A DNA stretch of 64,000 bases, taken from contig JAWLAZ010000006.1 of assembly GCA_041395205.1 (NCBI GenBank), positions 35,027 to 99,026 of the forward strand, given 5' to 3'. The notes beneath the pieces were generated by a model. That model was not told where the DNA came from. It did no database searches and saw nothing but the letters and a program-made list of their open reading frames with translations. Position 1 is the first letter of the stretch. The number at the start of each line of letters is the position of its first letter. This stretch comes from JAHEFU01 sp041395205 (GTDB taxonomy: Bacteria; 4484-113; JAFGCY01). This document shows positions 40,368 through 49,409 of this stretch, piece by piece. Both the position numbers and the translations under genes were made by a program.

Positions 40368-41235
40368 AGTCTGTAGGTCCACAGAGTTATCGGGATGGGT
40401 TGGATCGTTGGCAATGCGGACTTCGCGACATGCTCTCTCAGGCGTCGCGGGGCGCCGCCGGTACGGGGGATGTGGGGCGGTGGAACTGATCAGGATTTCA
40501 ATCCCGGGCATCTCAGCGCCTCCGGTTTTTCCTCAGCGGCTCTGCGCCAACAAAACCGGAGTGGCGATCTCTGAATAACCCGCGCGGCTGCGCGCCTCGC
40601 TGCGCTCGGGGGGCTGGCTGGGCGGACCGGCGGATGCGGATCAAACACCGAGACTCAGTGGACAGAGAGTTATCGGGATGGGTTGGATCGCTGGCAATGT
40701 GGACTTCGCAGCATGCTCTCCCAGGCATCGCGGGGCGCCGCCGGTACGGGGGATGTGGGGCGCTGGAATGGACAGAGGATACTGCCGTGGCTGGACACAG
40801 ATGCATTGCCAATGGAAAACTCTGTGCTCCCTGTGCCCTCTGTGGTGGAAATCTCGGTGCGCTCCTCCGGCTCATTGTGCGACTTACGCCGCACTTTTAC
40901 TACCGCTAAAGCGGGTAGCTCCATTGTCCGGATGGCTCCGGACCTCCGTTGTCAGCTTTACAGCTGACCTCCTTGTCAGCTTTACAGCTGACCTCCGATT
41001 CTTGCCGAGAATCCTGTAATAAAACTCCGTGCTCCCTGTGTCCTCTGTGGTGAAAATCTCGGTGCACTCCTCCCGCTCCTTGTGCGACTTACGCCGCACT
41101 TTTACTACCGCTAAAGCGGGTAGCTCCATTGTCCGGATGGCTCCGGACCTCCACTACCGCTAAAGCGGGTAGCTCCATTGTCCGGATGGCTCCGGACCTC
41201 CGTTGTCATCCTGACGGATGACCTCCTTGTCAGGC
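40368..41235. repeat. Intergenic repeat block: duplications plus hairpin array
   Basis: No gene is seen. Three layers are visible. (a) A 103-bp duplication, 40386-40488 and 40669-40771, with scattered substitutions. (b) A ~130-bp duplication, about 40818-40948 and 41023-41153, containing the CCACAGAGGGCAC-type element and hairpin units. (c) A tandem hairpin array to 41235 with stems GTGCG/CGCAC, TACCGCT/AGCGGGTA, TCCGGA/TCCGGA, TCAGCT/AGCTGA, TCATCC/GGATGA and TCAGGC/GCCTGA. The array continues into the end of the RND gene. Confidence 0.85.
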
Positions 41236-44200
41236 TTACGCCTGACCTCCGGTTTTTTCCTTGGCAATGTAGTACAGCAGTGGGATCACCAGCAGTGAGA
41301 GCGTTGTGCTGGCGAGGATGCCGAACAGCAGCGCCCAGCTCAGGCCGCTCCAGACCGGGTCCGTCACCACCACGAGCATGCCCGCGATGGCCGCCAGCGC
41401 CGTGAGCACGATCGGCCGCGTCCGGATCGCCCCGGCGAGGATCACCGCCTCCCTGAGCGGCACGCCCTCGTTGAGCGCATCCTGGATGAACTCAATCAGG
41501 ATGATCGAGTTGCGCACCACGATCCCGGCCAGCGCGATCACGCCGATCATGCCCGTCGCCGAGAAGTAGATCTCGAAGTTGCCAAGCAGGGCGAAGCCGG
41601 GCAGCACGCCGAGCATCGTCAGCGGCACCGCGCCGAGGATCACGAGCGGGTCCGTGAAGCTGTGGAAGCGCCCGACCATCAGCAGGTAGATCAGGATGAT
41701 CGCCACGCCCATGGCCATGCCGAGGTCGCGGAAGACCTTTAGCGTCAGGTCCCATTCGCCCTCCCAGACCAGTTCATAGGCCGGTGGCAGCGGCTGCTGC
41801 TTCAGCTTCGCCATCATGTCGAAGATCGCATAGACGCTGGAGCGCCCGGCCATCTCGGCGTAGACATAGCTCACCTGGCGCAGGTCCTTGTGGTGGATCG
41901 GGCGCAGGGCCTCCCCCTCGCGCATGCGGGTCACCGCCGAGAGCGGGATGTTGCCGGAGGGTGAGGGCAGCACCACGTTGTCAAGATCCGAGAGCCGGCT
42001 GCGGTAGGCGGGCGGGAAGCGCAGCACCACCGGAGTCTGCACCGTGCCTGCGGGGTCGTGCAGTGCGGTGATCTCATAGCCGGCCAGTGCCGCATACAGC
42101 GCGGTGGCGACATCCGCTGAACGCAGGCCGCTGCGCTCGGCGCGCTCGCGGTCGACCTCGATGCGCAGTTCACGCGCCGCCGTGCTGACCGTGTCGTCAA
42201 TGTCCACCACCGCGTCCGTGGAGGCATACAGCTCACGTACGCTGGCAACGGCCTCGCGCTGGCCCTCGCCGTAGGGGCCGTAGATCTCGGCCAGCACCGT
42301 GGCCCGCACCGGCGGTCCCGGCGGGTCCTCCACCAGCTTGAGGATCGCCTGTCGCTCAGCGGCGAGTGCGGCCAGCTCCGGACGGATGTTGAAGACGATG
42401 GCCTCGCTGGCAATGCTGCGCTCCTCCTTGGGGGTCAGGTTGACACGGATGTCCGCCTGGGCCGCATCACTGCGGAAGGAAGTGCCGCGCAGCAGGCCGT
42501 TGAAGTCGATCACGCTGCCGGTGCCGACCGTGGTCACGAGCGAGTTGACCTCGGGATGCGCCAGCAGGCGCTCCTCGAGTTCGCGCACCAGACTGTCAGT
42601 GGCGCTCAGGCTGGTGCCGGCCGGCATGTCGAGGGTCACGAGGAAGGTGTTCTTGTTGGCCTTCGGCAGCATGCGGAACTTGACCCACTGCAGTACCGGG
42701 AAGCTGAAGCTTACGAGCAGCGCGATCACGAGCACGGTGAACAGCACGGCGCGGCGGGGCTTGCTGTCAATCAGCGGGCCGAGCATCCGGTTGTAGAAGG
42801 CCAGCAGCTTCGGGTCAGCGCCGTGGCTTGCGGAATGCGCGTCGTCAGGCTTGCCTTCAGGGGCAGGCGCGGCGTGGGCATCGGCCTTCAGCCAGCGCAG
42901 GGCGAGGTAGGGCGTGACCTTGAAGGCCACGATCAGGCTGACGATCATCGCCACCGGCACGTTGAAGGGGATCGGGGCCATGTAGGGGCCCATCATCCCG
43001 GTCACGAAGGCCATCGGGATCATCGAGAGCACGACCGTGAAGGTGGCGTAGATCGTCGGGCTGCTGATTTCGTTGACTGCCATCACGCAGGTGCGGATCC
43101 GGCTCTGGCCCGGCGGGCGCAGCTTCAGGTGGCGGTGGATGTTCTCGACGACGACGATCGCGTCGTCAACCAGGAGGCCGAGGCTGAGGATCAGCGCGAA
43201 GAGCGTGATGCGGTTGATGGTCTGCCCGGCGAGGAAGCCGATCCCGAGCGTGACGAGCAGCGTGAGCGGGATGGCGAGTGCCACCACCGCGGCGTCGCGC
43301 CAGCCGAGCGCCAGCAGCAAAAGCCCGAGCACGATCACGATCGCCCAGCTGAGGTGCGTGATCAGTTCGTTGACGGCGTGGTTGGCACCCTCGCCGTCGT
43401 CACGCGTGATCAGCCAGCCGCTGCCTTCGGGCAGCAGCAGCGGACCGAGCTCATCCATGCGTTCGATCACGGACTCGGAGATCAGCACGGCGTTCGTGCC
43501 CTTCTGCTTGGCAACGGCCAGGGTGACGGCGTTGAAGCTGCGTCCGGAGAGTTCCGGAGCGGGGCCGCTGAAGCCGCCGCGCAGGCCGTGCCCGGCATCG
43601 CCGATGTGGCTGACATGCGGGCCGAAGCTCAGGCGGCTGACATTGCTCTGCTCCGCCGGACCGTCGCTGATCGTCGCCACGTCACGCAGGTAGAGCGGCA
43701 CGCCGCTGCCGCGCGTCGTCAGCACCGTGGCCCCGACATCCGCGGCATTGCGCAGGAACTGGCCGCTGCGCACCAGCAGGCGCTCGCCGCCCATCTCGAG
43801 GCGGTCCGCCGGCAGGCGCACGTTGGCACCCTGCAGCGCATTGGCGATCATCTGCGGGTCGATCCCGAAGGCCGCACTGCGCACCGGGTCCAGCTCGATG
43901 GTGATCTGGCGGCCGTCCCCGCCGACGATCACGCTGGAGCTCGTGCCCGGCACCTCGCGCAGTCCCTGCTCCAGCCGTTCGGCGGCGCTGCGCAGCGCAT
44001 GCGTGTCATGCTCGCTGCTGAAGAGCGTGATGGCGACGATCGGCACGTCGTTGATGTCAACGGGCTTGATCAGCGGCTGCTGGGCCCCGGCCGGGAGGCT
44101 GTCCAGGTTGGAATAGACCTGGTTGTAGACCTTGAAGACGGACTGCTCCTGCTCCTCACCGACGAGGAACTGGGCGGTGACGACGGCGAAGTCCGGGTAA

Positions 44201-44541
44201 CTGATCGAGTAGACATGCTCGATGCCCTTGATGTTCCAGATCCGGCGCTCCATCGGCTTGGTGACGAGGTTCTCGATCTCCTGGGGGGAGGCGCCGGGGA
44301 AGGGAATGATCACGTTGACGGCGGGCACGCTGATCTGCGGGTTCTCCTCGCGCGGGGTCACGAACAGCGCGAACAGGCCGAAGATGAAGGCCGCGACCAT
44401 CACGAGGAATGTGGTCTTGTTGTCAATGAAGGTCTGGGCGATCAGCCCGCCGATGTTCAGGCGCGGGTTGACGCTCGGTTCAAGCTGGTCAGTCTGCGAC
44501 GTGCTGTCCGCGGGAGGCACATCCCTGTGCTTGTCATCCAT
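41236..44541 (-). CDS. RND efflux pump inner-membrane permease (HAE1-like)
   Basis: 1101-aa AcrB/MdtB-like permease, full length. The start at 44541 follows GGAGG and lies 1 nt after the adaptor's stop. The first helix (FLVMVAAFIFGLFALFV) and a large periplasmic loop are followed by LSLGLLVDDAIVVVENIHRHL, the helix-4 Asp-Asp proton-relay motif typical of drug-type rather than heavy-metal RND pumps. A second periplasmic loop and a terminal helix bundle complete it. Expected role: proton-driven export with the adaptor upstream; no outer-membrane gene is adjacent, so a TolC partner must come from elsewhere. The last codons (GGA GGT CAG GCG TAA) belong to a hairpin module, so the C-terminal GGQA is repeat-derived. 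Confidence 0.9.
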   Translation of the reverse strand: MDDKHRDVPPADSTSQTDQLEPSVNPRLNIGGLIAQTFIDNKTTFLVMVAAFIFGLFALFVTPREENPQISVPAVNVIIPFPGASPQEIENLVTKPMERRIWNIKGIEHVYSISYPDFAVVTAQFLVGEEQEQSVFKVYNQVYSNLDSLPAGAQQPLIKPVDINDVPIVAITLFSSEHDTHALRSAAERLEQGLREVPGTSSSVIVGGDGRQITIELDPVRSAAFGIDPQMIANALQGANVRLPADRLEMGGERLLVRSGQFLRNAADVGATVLTTRGSGVPLYLRDVATISDGPAEQSNVSRLSFGPHVSHIGDAGHGLRGGFSGPAPELSGRSFNAVTLAVAKQKGTNAVLISESVIERMDELGPLLLPEGSGWLITRDDGEGANHAVNELITHLSWAIVIVLGLLLLALGWRDAAVVALAIPLTLLVTLGIGFLAGQTINRITLFALILSLGLLVDDAIVVVENIHRHLKLRPPGQSRIRTCVMAVNEISSPTIYATFTVVLSMIPMAFVTGMMGPYMAPIPFNVPVAMIVSLIVAFKVTPYLALRWLKADAHAAPAPEGKPDDAHSASHGADPKLLAFYNRMLGPLIDSKPRRAVLFTVLVIALLVSFSFPVLQWVKFRMLPKANKNTFLVTLDMPAGTSLSATDSLVRELEERLLAHPEVNSLVTTVGTGSVIDFNGLLRGTSFRSDAAQADIRVNLTPKEERSIASEAIVFNIRPELAALAAERQAILKLVEDPPGPPVRATVLAEIYGPYGEGQREAVASVRELYASTDAVVDIDDTVSTAARELRIEVDRERAERSGLRSADVATALYAALAGYEITALHDPAGTVQTPVVLRFPPAYRSRLSDLDNVVLPSPSGNIPLSAVTRMREGEALRPIHHKDLRQVSYVYAEMAGRSSVYAIFDMMAKLKQQPLPPAYELVWEGEWDLTLKVFRDLGMAMGVAIILIYLLMVGRFHSFTDPLVILGAVPLTMLGVLPGFALLGNFEIYFSATGMIGVIALAGIVVRNSIILIEFIQDALNEGVPLREAVILAGAIRTRPIVLTALAAIAGMLVVVTDPVWSGLSWALLFGILASTTLSLLVIPLLYYIAKEKTGGQA

Positions 44542-44542
44542 A

Positions 44543-45826
44543 TCAGTGGCCCTCCGCCGCCGGAGCGCCTGCTCCGGCCACGCGTGCCCCGGCATACAGC
44601 CCGGGCGGCGGGTCGCTGACGACGCGCTCACCCTCGCTCAGGCCGCGCAGGATCTCCACGCGGCCCTCCATGCGGCGGCCGGGTTCGACGGCGGCGCGGG
44701 TCAGGAGGCCGCCGGAGGAGACGCGCCAGACGTGGAACTCCTCACCGTCACTGACAACCGCGTTCTCCGGGACCCAGAGGATGCGGCTCGTGCCGCTCGG
44801 GACCAGCACGCGCACGAACTGCCCGCTGAGCAGGCCCTCGGCGTTGTCAAGTTCCAGTTCCGCCGGCACGCTGCGGCTGGCGGGGTCGGCGCTGGCACCA
44901 AGCACCACAAGCGTGCCCTCGCGCAGTTCACGCCCGCCGGGGCCGTCGATGGCAATCTGCAGGCGCTGGCCGGGGCTGAGAGCCATGGCGGTATGGTCGG
45001 GGATCGCCAGCTGCACGCGCAGGGTCCCGGCCTGTTCGATCACGAGGATCGGCTGGCCCGGTACGCTGAGCTGGCCGGGTTCGAAGTAGCGGGCCTTGAC
45101 GATGCCGTCGAAGGGGGCGCGCAGCACGGCGTAGTCCTGCAGTGCCTGGGCCTGCAGGTCACGGGCCCCGGCCTGCTGCTCCTTGGCCTCGACCTGCGGA
45201 TTGCGGCTGTCGGCCTGGGCCACGGCGGCCTCGGCCTGGCTGCGCGCGGCGCGGGCCTGTTCAAGGTTCTGCCTGGCAAGGTCCGCCCCGAGCTGCACCT
45301 TGTCAAGCTCCGCACGGCTGACGACGCTGCGCTCATAGAGTGCCTGGAAGCGGGAGAGATCGCGCTCGGCATCCTCCAGTGCGGCCTCGGCCTGGCTGAT
45401 CGCGGCACTGGCCTGGGTCACGGTGGCCTCGGCCTGGCGGCGCACCGCCTCAACCTCGCTGAGCGCGGCGCGGGCCTCAGCCCGGTAGGCGGCGGCCTCA
45501 CTGCGCATCGCGCGGATGTCGCTGTCGTCAATCCGCACCAGCAGCTGGCCCTCGCTGACGCGCTGGCCCTCCTCGACCTCGAGCATGGTGATCTCGCTCA
45601 TGAGCTTCGTTGACAACGGAATGCTCAGCCGGCCCGTGACGGTGCCGGTCAGCTCCAGCGCAGTGCTGCCTTCCTCGGCGCTCACGCTGGCAACGGGAGC
45701 CTCAATCGCCGCCGGCGCCCCGGCCTCGCCGCGTCCCCCGCGGCTGCAGGCGGCCAGCAGCAGCGTTGCCAGAATGGCAAGCGGCAGGAGTCCGTGGATG
45801 CTCCGGGTCAGGCTGTATCTGTTCAT
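44543..45826 (-). CDS. RND efflux periplasmic adaptor lipoprotein
   Basis: 427-aa membrane-fusion protein. The start at 45826 has GGAGG 6 nt upstream and gives a lipoprotein signal (LATLLLAAC). The order is classic: barrel-sandwich half (IPLSTKLMSEITMLEVEEGQRVSEGQLLVRID, ~55-85), long alpha-helical hairpin rich in Ala/Glu/Arg (~90-200), the return half (YAVLRAPFDGIVKARYFEPGQLSVPGQPIL), a beta-barrel and a membrane-proximal domain. The AELDKV ... LEQARAARSQAEAAVAQAD stretch forms the coiled-coil tip that meets TolC. It is first in a two-gene operon with the permease. Confidence 0.9.
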   Translation of the reverse strand: MNRYSLTRSIHGLLPLAILATLLLAACSRGGRGEAGAPAAIEAPVASVSAEEGSTALELTGTVTGRLSIPLSTKLMSEITMLEVEEGQRVSEGQLLVRIDDSDIRAMRSEAAAYRAEARAALSEVEAVRRQAEATVTQASAAISQAEAALEDAERDLSRFQALYERSVVSRAELDKVQLGADLARQNLEQARAARSQAEAAVAQADSRNPQVEAKEQQAGARDLQAQALQDYAVLRAPFDGIVKARYFEPGQLSVPGQPILVIEQAGTLRVQLAIPDHTAMALSPGQRLQIAIDGPGGRELREGTLVVLGASADPASRSVPAELELDNAEGLLSGQFVRVLVPSGTSRILWVPENAVVSDGEEFHVWRVSSGGLLTRAAVEPGRRMEGRVEILRGLSEGERVVSDPPPGLYAGARVAGAGAPAAEGH

Positions 45827-45871
45827 GTTCGGCCTCCATGCTGGAATACCCCGCACAGCGCGAAGTTGTCT

Positions 45872-45896
45872 ATCAGGGATATCCAATATGCCTGAT
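45872..45896. promoter_or_regulatory. Inverted repeat in the divergent efflux/DUF2892 promoter region
   Basis: ATCAGG (45872-45877) and CCTGAT (45891-45896) are perfect arms with a 13-nt AT-rich spacer, in the 133-nt gap between divergent genes. A candidate operator for a regulator of the efflux operon; no regulator gene is adjacent. Confidence 0.4.
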
Positions 45897-45959
45897 CTGA
45901 AACAAATATCGCATCCACAGGTAATAATCAGCATCGTAAGACTTTAGCCGAGGTGAGCC

Positions 45960-46172
45960 ATGTGTCGTGAACGGATCGTCCTGATGGTGGCGGGTACGCT
46001 GGTGCTGACGGGCCTGCTGCTGGCCCATTATGTCGCGCCGGGCTGGATGTTCCTCAGTGCCTTCGTGGGCTTCAACATGCTGCAGTCCAGCTTCACGGGC
46101 TTCTGCCCGCTGGGGAAGATCCTCAAGGCGGCGGGCATTCAGCCCTGCTCCGAGAAGGCTGCGGTGCTCTGA
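45960..46172 (+). CDS. DUF2892/YgaP-type small membrane protein
   Basis: 70-aa protein with two transmembrane helices (IVLMVAGTLVLTGLLLAHYV and WMFLSAFVGFNMLQSSFTGFC) and CPLGKILKAAG, the conserved block of DUF2892 (the membrane part of YgaP rhodanese-type proteins). GAGGTGA precedes the ATG. No rhodanese domain is attached. Transcribed divergently from the RND operon. The family is often linked to sulfur or thiol chemistry; its role here is unknown. Confidence 0.85.
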   Translation: MCRERIVLMVAGTLVLTGLLLAHYVAPGWMFLSAFVGFNMLQSSFTGFCPLGKILKAAGIQPCSEKAAVL

Positions 46173-46250
46173 GCCCTGTCTGATTGAACGCGGAGAAGGA
46201 TGCGGCTAAGCTGTATTCCTGCCCGGCAGCCGGCCGGGAAGGAGTTGGCA

Positions 46251-47423
46251 ATGCCGCATCTGCTTTCTGACAGACGATTCGCATTTATCATCTGCAGCCT
46301 GCTGCTCAGTCTGCTGGCAATCTCAGTGGCCGTGGCACAGGAAGCGGATCCGCAACTCGAGGCTGCGCTGGCAGCCCTCGACATCAGCGACCCGGGCTTC
46401 GCTGATGAGCTGGCGCTGGATTCCTCCGTCTATGCCCGGGAAGCCGCGGCGGCCTACAACAGCGGGGACTATTCACGGGCGGCGGGCTGCTACATGCTGG
46501 CCCTGCAGCGCGCTGCCGGGGATGCGAGCCTGCTCTACAACCTCGCCTGCTGCCAGGGACTGCTTGGCAATGCGGAACTGGCGGGGCGCTACCTGCGCCT
46601 GAGTGTTGCCAATGGTTTCGGCGATGCCTTCGGAATGCAGCACGACCCGGACTTCGAAAAGGTGCGCGATGATCCGGGATTCAGCCAGGTGCTGACTGAA
46701 CTGCTGGCCGAACTGGAAATGGACAGCAAAGCCGCCGGACAGCGGATCTACTTCCCGGCCCGCACCTGGCAACCGGCCTGGGTGCGCTATCCCGAGAACT
46801 ACGACCCGGCTGAGCCGCACCGCCTGCTGGTCTGCCTGCATGGCTACGGCAGCAACGCGGAGGATTTCATGGGAATCCGCGAGCGCTTCAGCGATCCGGA
46901 CTTCATCATGATCTGCCCGCGTGCGCCTTACCCCTTCAGCCTGGGTGCGGAGACGGGCTACTCCTGGGCCGGCTGGACGGCGGACGGGGGCCTGACGCTC
47001 GAAAGCTTCGCCGACAGCCAGGCCTATCTGGATGAGGTGATCGGCGGGATGCGGCGCACGCACAATATCTCGGAGGTCTACCTGTTCGGCTTCAGCCAGG
47101 GGGCGATGTTCTCCGTGTACGAGGGGCTCTCCAGCCCGCTCCTGGTGGACGGGGTGATCATCTTCGGCGGTGCGTTGTATGACTTCCTGATCGGTGACGG
47201 CCTGCTGCGCGACCAGCCGGGCAAGCTGCGCTGGTACGTGGTGCACGGCAGCCGCGACACCCAGGTGGAGTTCGAGCGCGGCCAGGCGCTGCGCGATGCT
47301 CTGCTGGAGGCCGGGCATGATGTGAGCTGGCGGGAATTCGACGGTGCGCACAGTGTGCCTGCGGAGGAAGTGAAGCTGGCCGAGGCATGGATGCGGGCGC
47401 AGGACGCAGAGCCTGGGGAGTAG
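46251..47423 (+). CDS. Exported TPR-linked phospholipase/carboxylesterase-like hydrolase
   Basis: 390-aa protein; ATG 46251 follows AAGGAG. The signal peptide ends VAVAQ. Residues ~60-130 form tetratricopeptide-like helices (AAAAYNSGDYSRAAGCYMLALQ; LLYNLACCQGLLGNAELA). Residues ~165-385 form an alpha/beta hydrolase of the phospholipase/carboxylesterase branch: LVCLHGYGSNAEDF (oxyanion loop), GFSQGA with Ser282, Asp336 (HGSRDTQV) and His367 (GAHSVP). The catalytic triad is complete. Expected to act in the periplasm on a short ester; substrate unknown. The TPR-hydrolase fusion is less common than the hydrolase alone. Confidence 0.85.
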   Translation: MPHLLSDRRFAFIICSLLLSLLAISVAVAQEADPQLEAALAALDISDPGFADELALDSSVYAREAAAAYNSGDYSRAAGCYMLALQRAAGDASLLYNLACCQGLLGNAELAGRYLRLSVANGFGDAFGMQHDPDFEKVRDDPGFSQVLTELLAELEMDSKAAGQRIYFPARTWQPAWVRYPENYDPAEPHRLLVCLHGYGSNAEDFMGIRERFSDPDFIMICPRAPYPFSLGAETGYSWAGWTADGGLTLESFADSQAYLDEVIGGMRRTHNISEVYLFGFSQGAMFSVYEGLSSPLLVDGVIIFGGALYDFLIGDGLLRDQPGKLRWYVVHGSRDTQVEFERGQALRDALLEAGHDVSWREFDGAHSVPAEEVKLAEAWMRAQDAEPGE

Positions 47424-47575
47424 CGGCAGAACAGGTGAACAGAGAGAAGACTGGCTGGCAGGCAGTCCAGCCCTATACCGGAATGACTGGCCGCATGGTT
47501 GAACAGTTGTGCCTGCTCAGCGGCGCATGCATGATGACCGCGGTGTACCGCAGTCGGGAAGGCTGATTGTCAGTT

Positions 47576-47842
47576 TCAGTGGCCGATGTTGAATGAAACG
47601 TTCTCGCCGTTGCGAATGCGCTCCATCTTCACCATCTTCTCATGCATCAGCGCGTACTTGCGCTGGCCGTGGGCCATGGTGATCTCGGCGTCATAGATCC
47701 TGTCGAGCTCGCGCAGGTTGGCAACCATCTGCGTCGTGCGGTCGATCGACATGGACATCTGACGGATATGAGAGTCATCACTCAGGAAGCTGGCAATCGA
47801 TGATTCAAGCTTCCCAGTATTGACGTTCTTGCTGTCTGCCAT
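47576..47842 (-). CDS. Small 88-aa helical protein, unknown
   Basis: 88-aa cytoplasmic protein starting MADSKNVNTG, with CGGAGA before the ATG. It is helical and polar (MSIDRTTQMVANLRELDRIYDAEITMAHGQRKYALMHEKMVKMERIR), with no signal peptide or known motif. It lies 151 nt downstream of the MBOAT gene on the same strand but has its own promoter-like sequence. No family is recognised. The codon pattern looks genuine. Confidence 0.65.
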   Translation of the reverse strand: MADSKNVNTGKLESSIASFLSDDSHIRQMSMSIDRTTQMVANLRELDRIYDAEITMAHGQRKYALMHEKMVKMERIRNGENVSFNIGH

Positions 47843-47902
47843 CTTTGTCTCCGCTCTCAAGTGAAGCAATCGGTCCAGAGCCCGATAGCGTTCTGTGCCC
47901 AG

Positions 47903-47930
47903 AGTGTAGCAGCTCATTCCTGATTTGCAA
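47903..47930 (-). promoter_or_regulatory. Promoter of the 88-aa protein with overlapping palindrome
   Basis: On the minus strand TTGCAA (-35, 47925-47930) is followed after 16 nt by TACACT (-10, 47903-47908), about 61 nt before the ATG. The -35 lies inside the palindrome ATTTGC-TTT-GCAAAT (47923-47937), a possible operator. Confidence 0.5.
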
Positions 47931-47993
47931 AGCAAATTATGCAAAATTTCTTTAATCTCAGTTAAATGAGAATTAAATCGCTGGGAGAGCTCA

Positions 47994-49409
47994 TCAGAAC
48001 TGGAAGTAGATGAAGGGCGCGGAGTCCGTGGGCCAGAGCAGGCAGAGCAGGACCGTGGCGATCGCGAGGCTCGTGAGCGCCCGCTTCCAGTCCGGCTCAC
48101 TGTGACTGCGGCGCTGGCGCAGGTAGAACAGGGCGTGGCAGATCCAGAAGATCACGAGCACGGCCAGCACCGTGAACAGCTCGACTCCGGGCATGCTGTG
48201 CAGCACCGTGCCATTGCGACCGGAAATCAGGGCCCTGAGCATTGCGGCAGCGCTGCCGGCATCCGGGGCCCGGAACAGCAGCCAGCCCAGCAGCACCGCC
48301 GCCTGCAAGAGCAGCCAGCTGCTGAACTTGACCGGCAGGCGCCAGGCTGGACGGCTGAGGATTGCGGCCAGGGGGTTGAGCCGCTGCAGGATCAGCAGCA
48401 GGCCATGCCAGGCACCCCAGAGGATGAAGCTCCAGCCGGCACCGTGCCAGAGGCCGCCGAGCAGCATGGTGATGAACAGGTTCAGATAGGTTCGCAGTAA
48501 ACCGTGGCGGTTGCCGCCGAGAGGAATGTAGAGGTAGTCCCGCAGCCAGCGCGAGAGTGTGATGTGCCAGCGCCGCCAGAAGTCGGAGGGCCCCTGGGCG
48601 AAGTAGGGATAGTTGAAGTTGCGCGGCAGTTCCAGCCCGAAGATCGAGGCCAGACCGATCGCCATGTCTGAATAGCCGGAGAAGTCGCAGTAGATCTGGG
48701 TGCTGAAGCAGAGCGTTGCCAGCAGGATGTCGAGGCTGCCGGCACTCTGCCCGGCGGAATAGACGGCGTCAACGTAGGGGGCGAGGTTGTCGGCGATCAC
48801 CGCCTTCTTCACGAGCCCGCCGCTGATCAGCAGCACCGCCCGGGGGCTGAGCTGCAGGCGGATTCCGCGGGCCAGCTGCGGCAGGAATTCCCCGGCGCGC
48901 ACGATCGGCCCGGCCACGAGCTGCGGGAAGAAGGCCACGTAGAGCGCATAGTCCAGCAGGCTGCTCGCCGGACGGATGCGACGGGCGTAGATGTCAATTG
49001 AATATGACAATGTCTGGAAGGTGTAGAAGGAGATGCCGACGGGCAGGGTGATCTCCGGCCAGCTCCAGTCCCAGCCTAGCCCGCTGCTGCGCGCGAAGCC
49101 CAGCAGCATCGCGGAGAGGAAGCCGCTGTACTTGAACCAGGCCAGCAGGCCGAGATTGGCAGTGATGCTCAGCAGCAGGAGCTGCCTGCGTGTTCCCGGC
49201 CGTTGCTCCCGGTACAGGGCATTGCCAATGAACCAGTCGAGCAGGCTTGAGAAGAGGATCAGCAGGATGAAGGCCGGGTTCCAGGCCATGTAGAACAGAT
49301 AGCTGGCGAGCAGCAGCAGCAGGCGGCGCAGGGGCTGGGCCCGCAGCAGGTAGAGCAGGCCGCAGAGCAGCAGCATGAACAGGGCGAACTGCAGGCTGGG
49401 GAAGAGCAT
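47994..49409 (-). CDS. MBOAT-family O-acyltransferase (AlgI-like)
   Basis: 471-aa polytopic membrane protein of the membrane-bound O-acyltransferase family. The N-terminal LFPSLQF is the family opening. The conserved LPVGISFYTFQTLSYSIDIYRR-like block, FPQLVAGPI, DFWRRWHITLSRWLRDYLYIPLGGNR and LGGLWHGAGWSF (catalytic His322) are all intact. It overlaps the upstream SGNH gene by one base (TGATG), so the two are coupled. The pair would move acetyl groups across the inner membrane and onto an envelope polymer. No polysaccharide synthesis genes lie nearby, so the acceptor is unknown. Confidence 0.92.
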   Translation of the reverse strand: MLFPSLQFALFMLLLCGLLYLLRAQPLRRLLLLLASYLFYMAWNPAFILLILFSSLLDWFIGNALYREQRPGTRRQLLLLSITANLGLLAWFKYSGFLSAMLLGFARSSGLGWDWSWPEITLPVGISFYTFQTLSYSIDIYARRIRPASSLLDYALYVAFFPQLVAGPIVRAGEFLPQLARGIRLQLSPRAVLLISGGLVKKAVIADNLAPYVDAVYSAGQSAGSLDILLATLCFSTQIYCDFSGYSDMAIGLASIFGLELPRNFNYPYFAQGPSDFWRRWHITLSRWLRDYLYIPLGGNRHGLLRTYLNLFITMLLGGLWHGAGWSFILWGAWHGLLLILQRLNPLAAILSRPAWRLPVKFSSWLLLQAAVLLGWLLFRAPDAGSAAAMLRALISGRNGTVLHSMPGVELFTVLAVLVIFWICHALFYLRQRRSHSEPDWKRALTSLAIATVLLCLLWPTDSAPFIYFQF

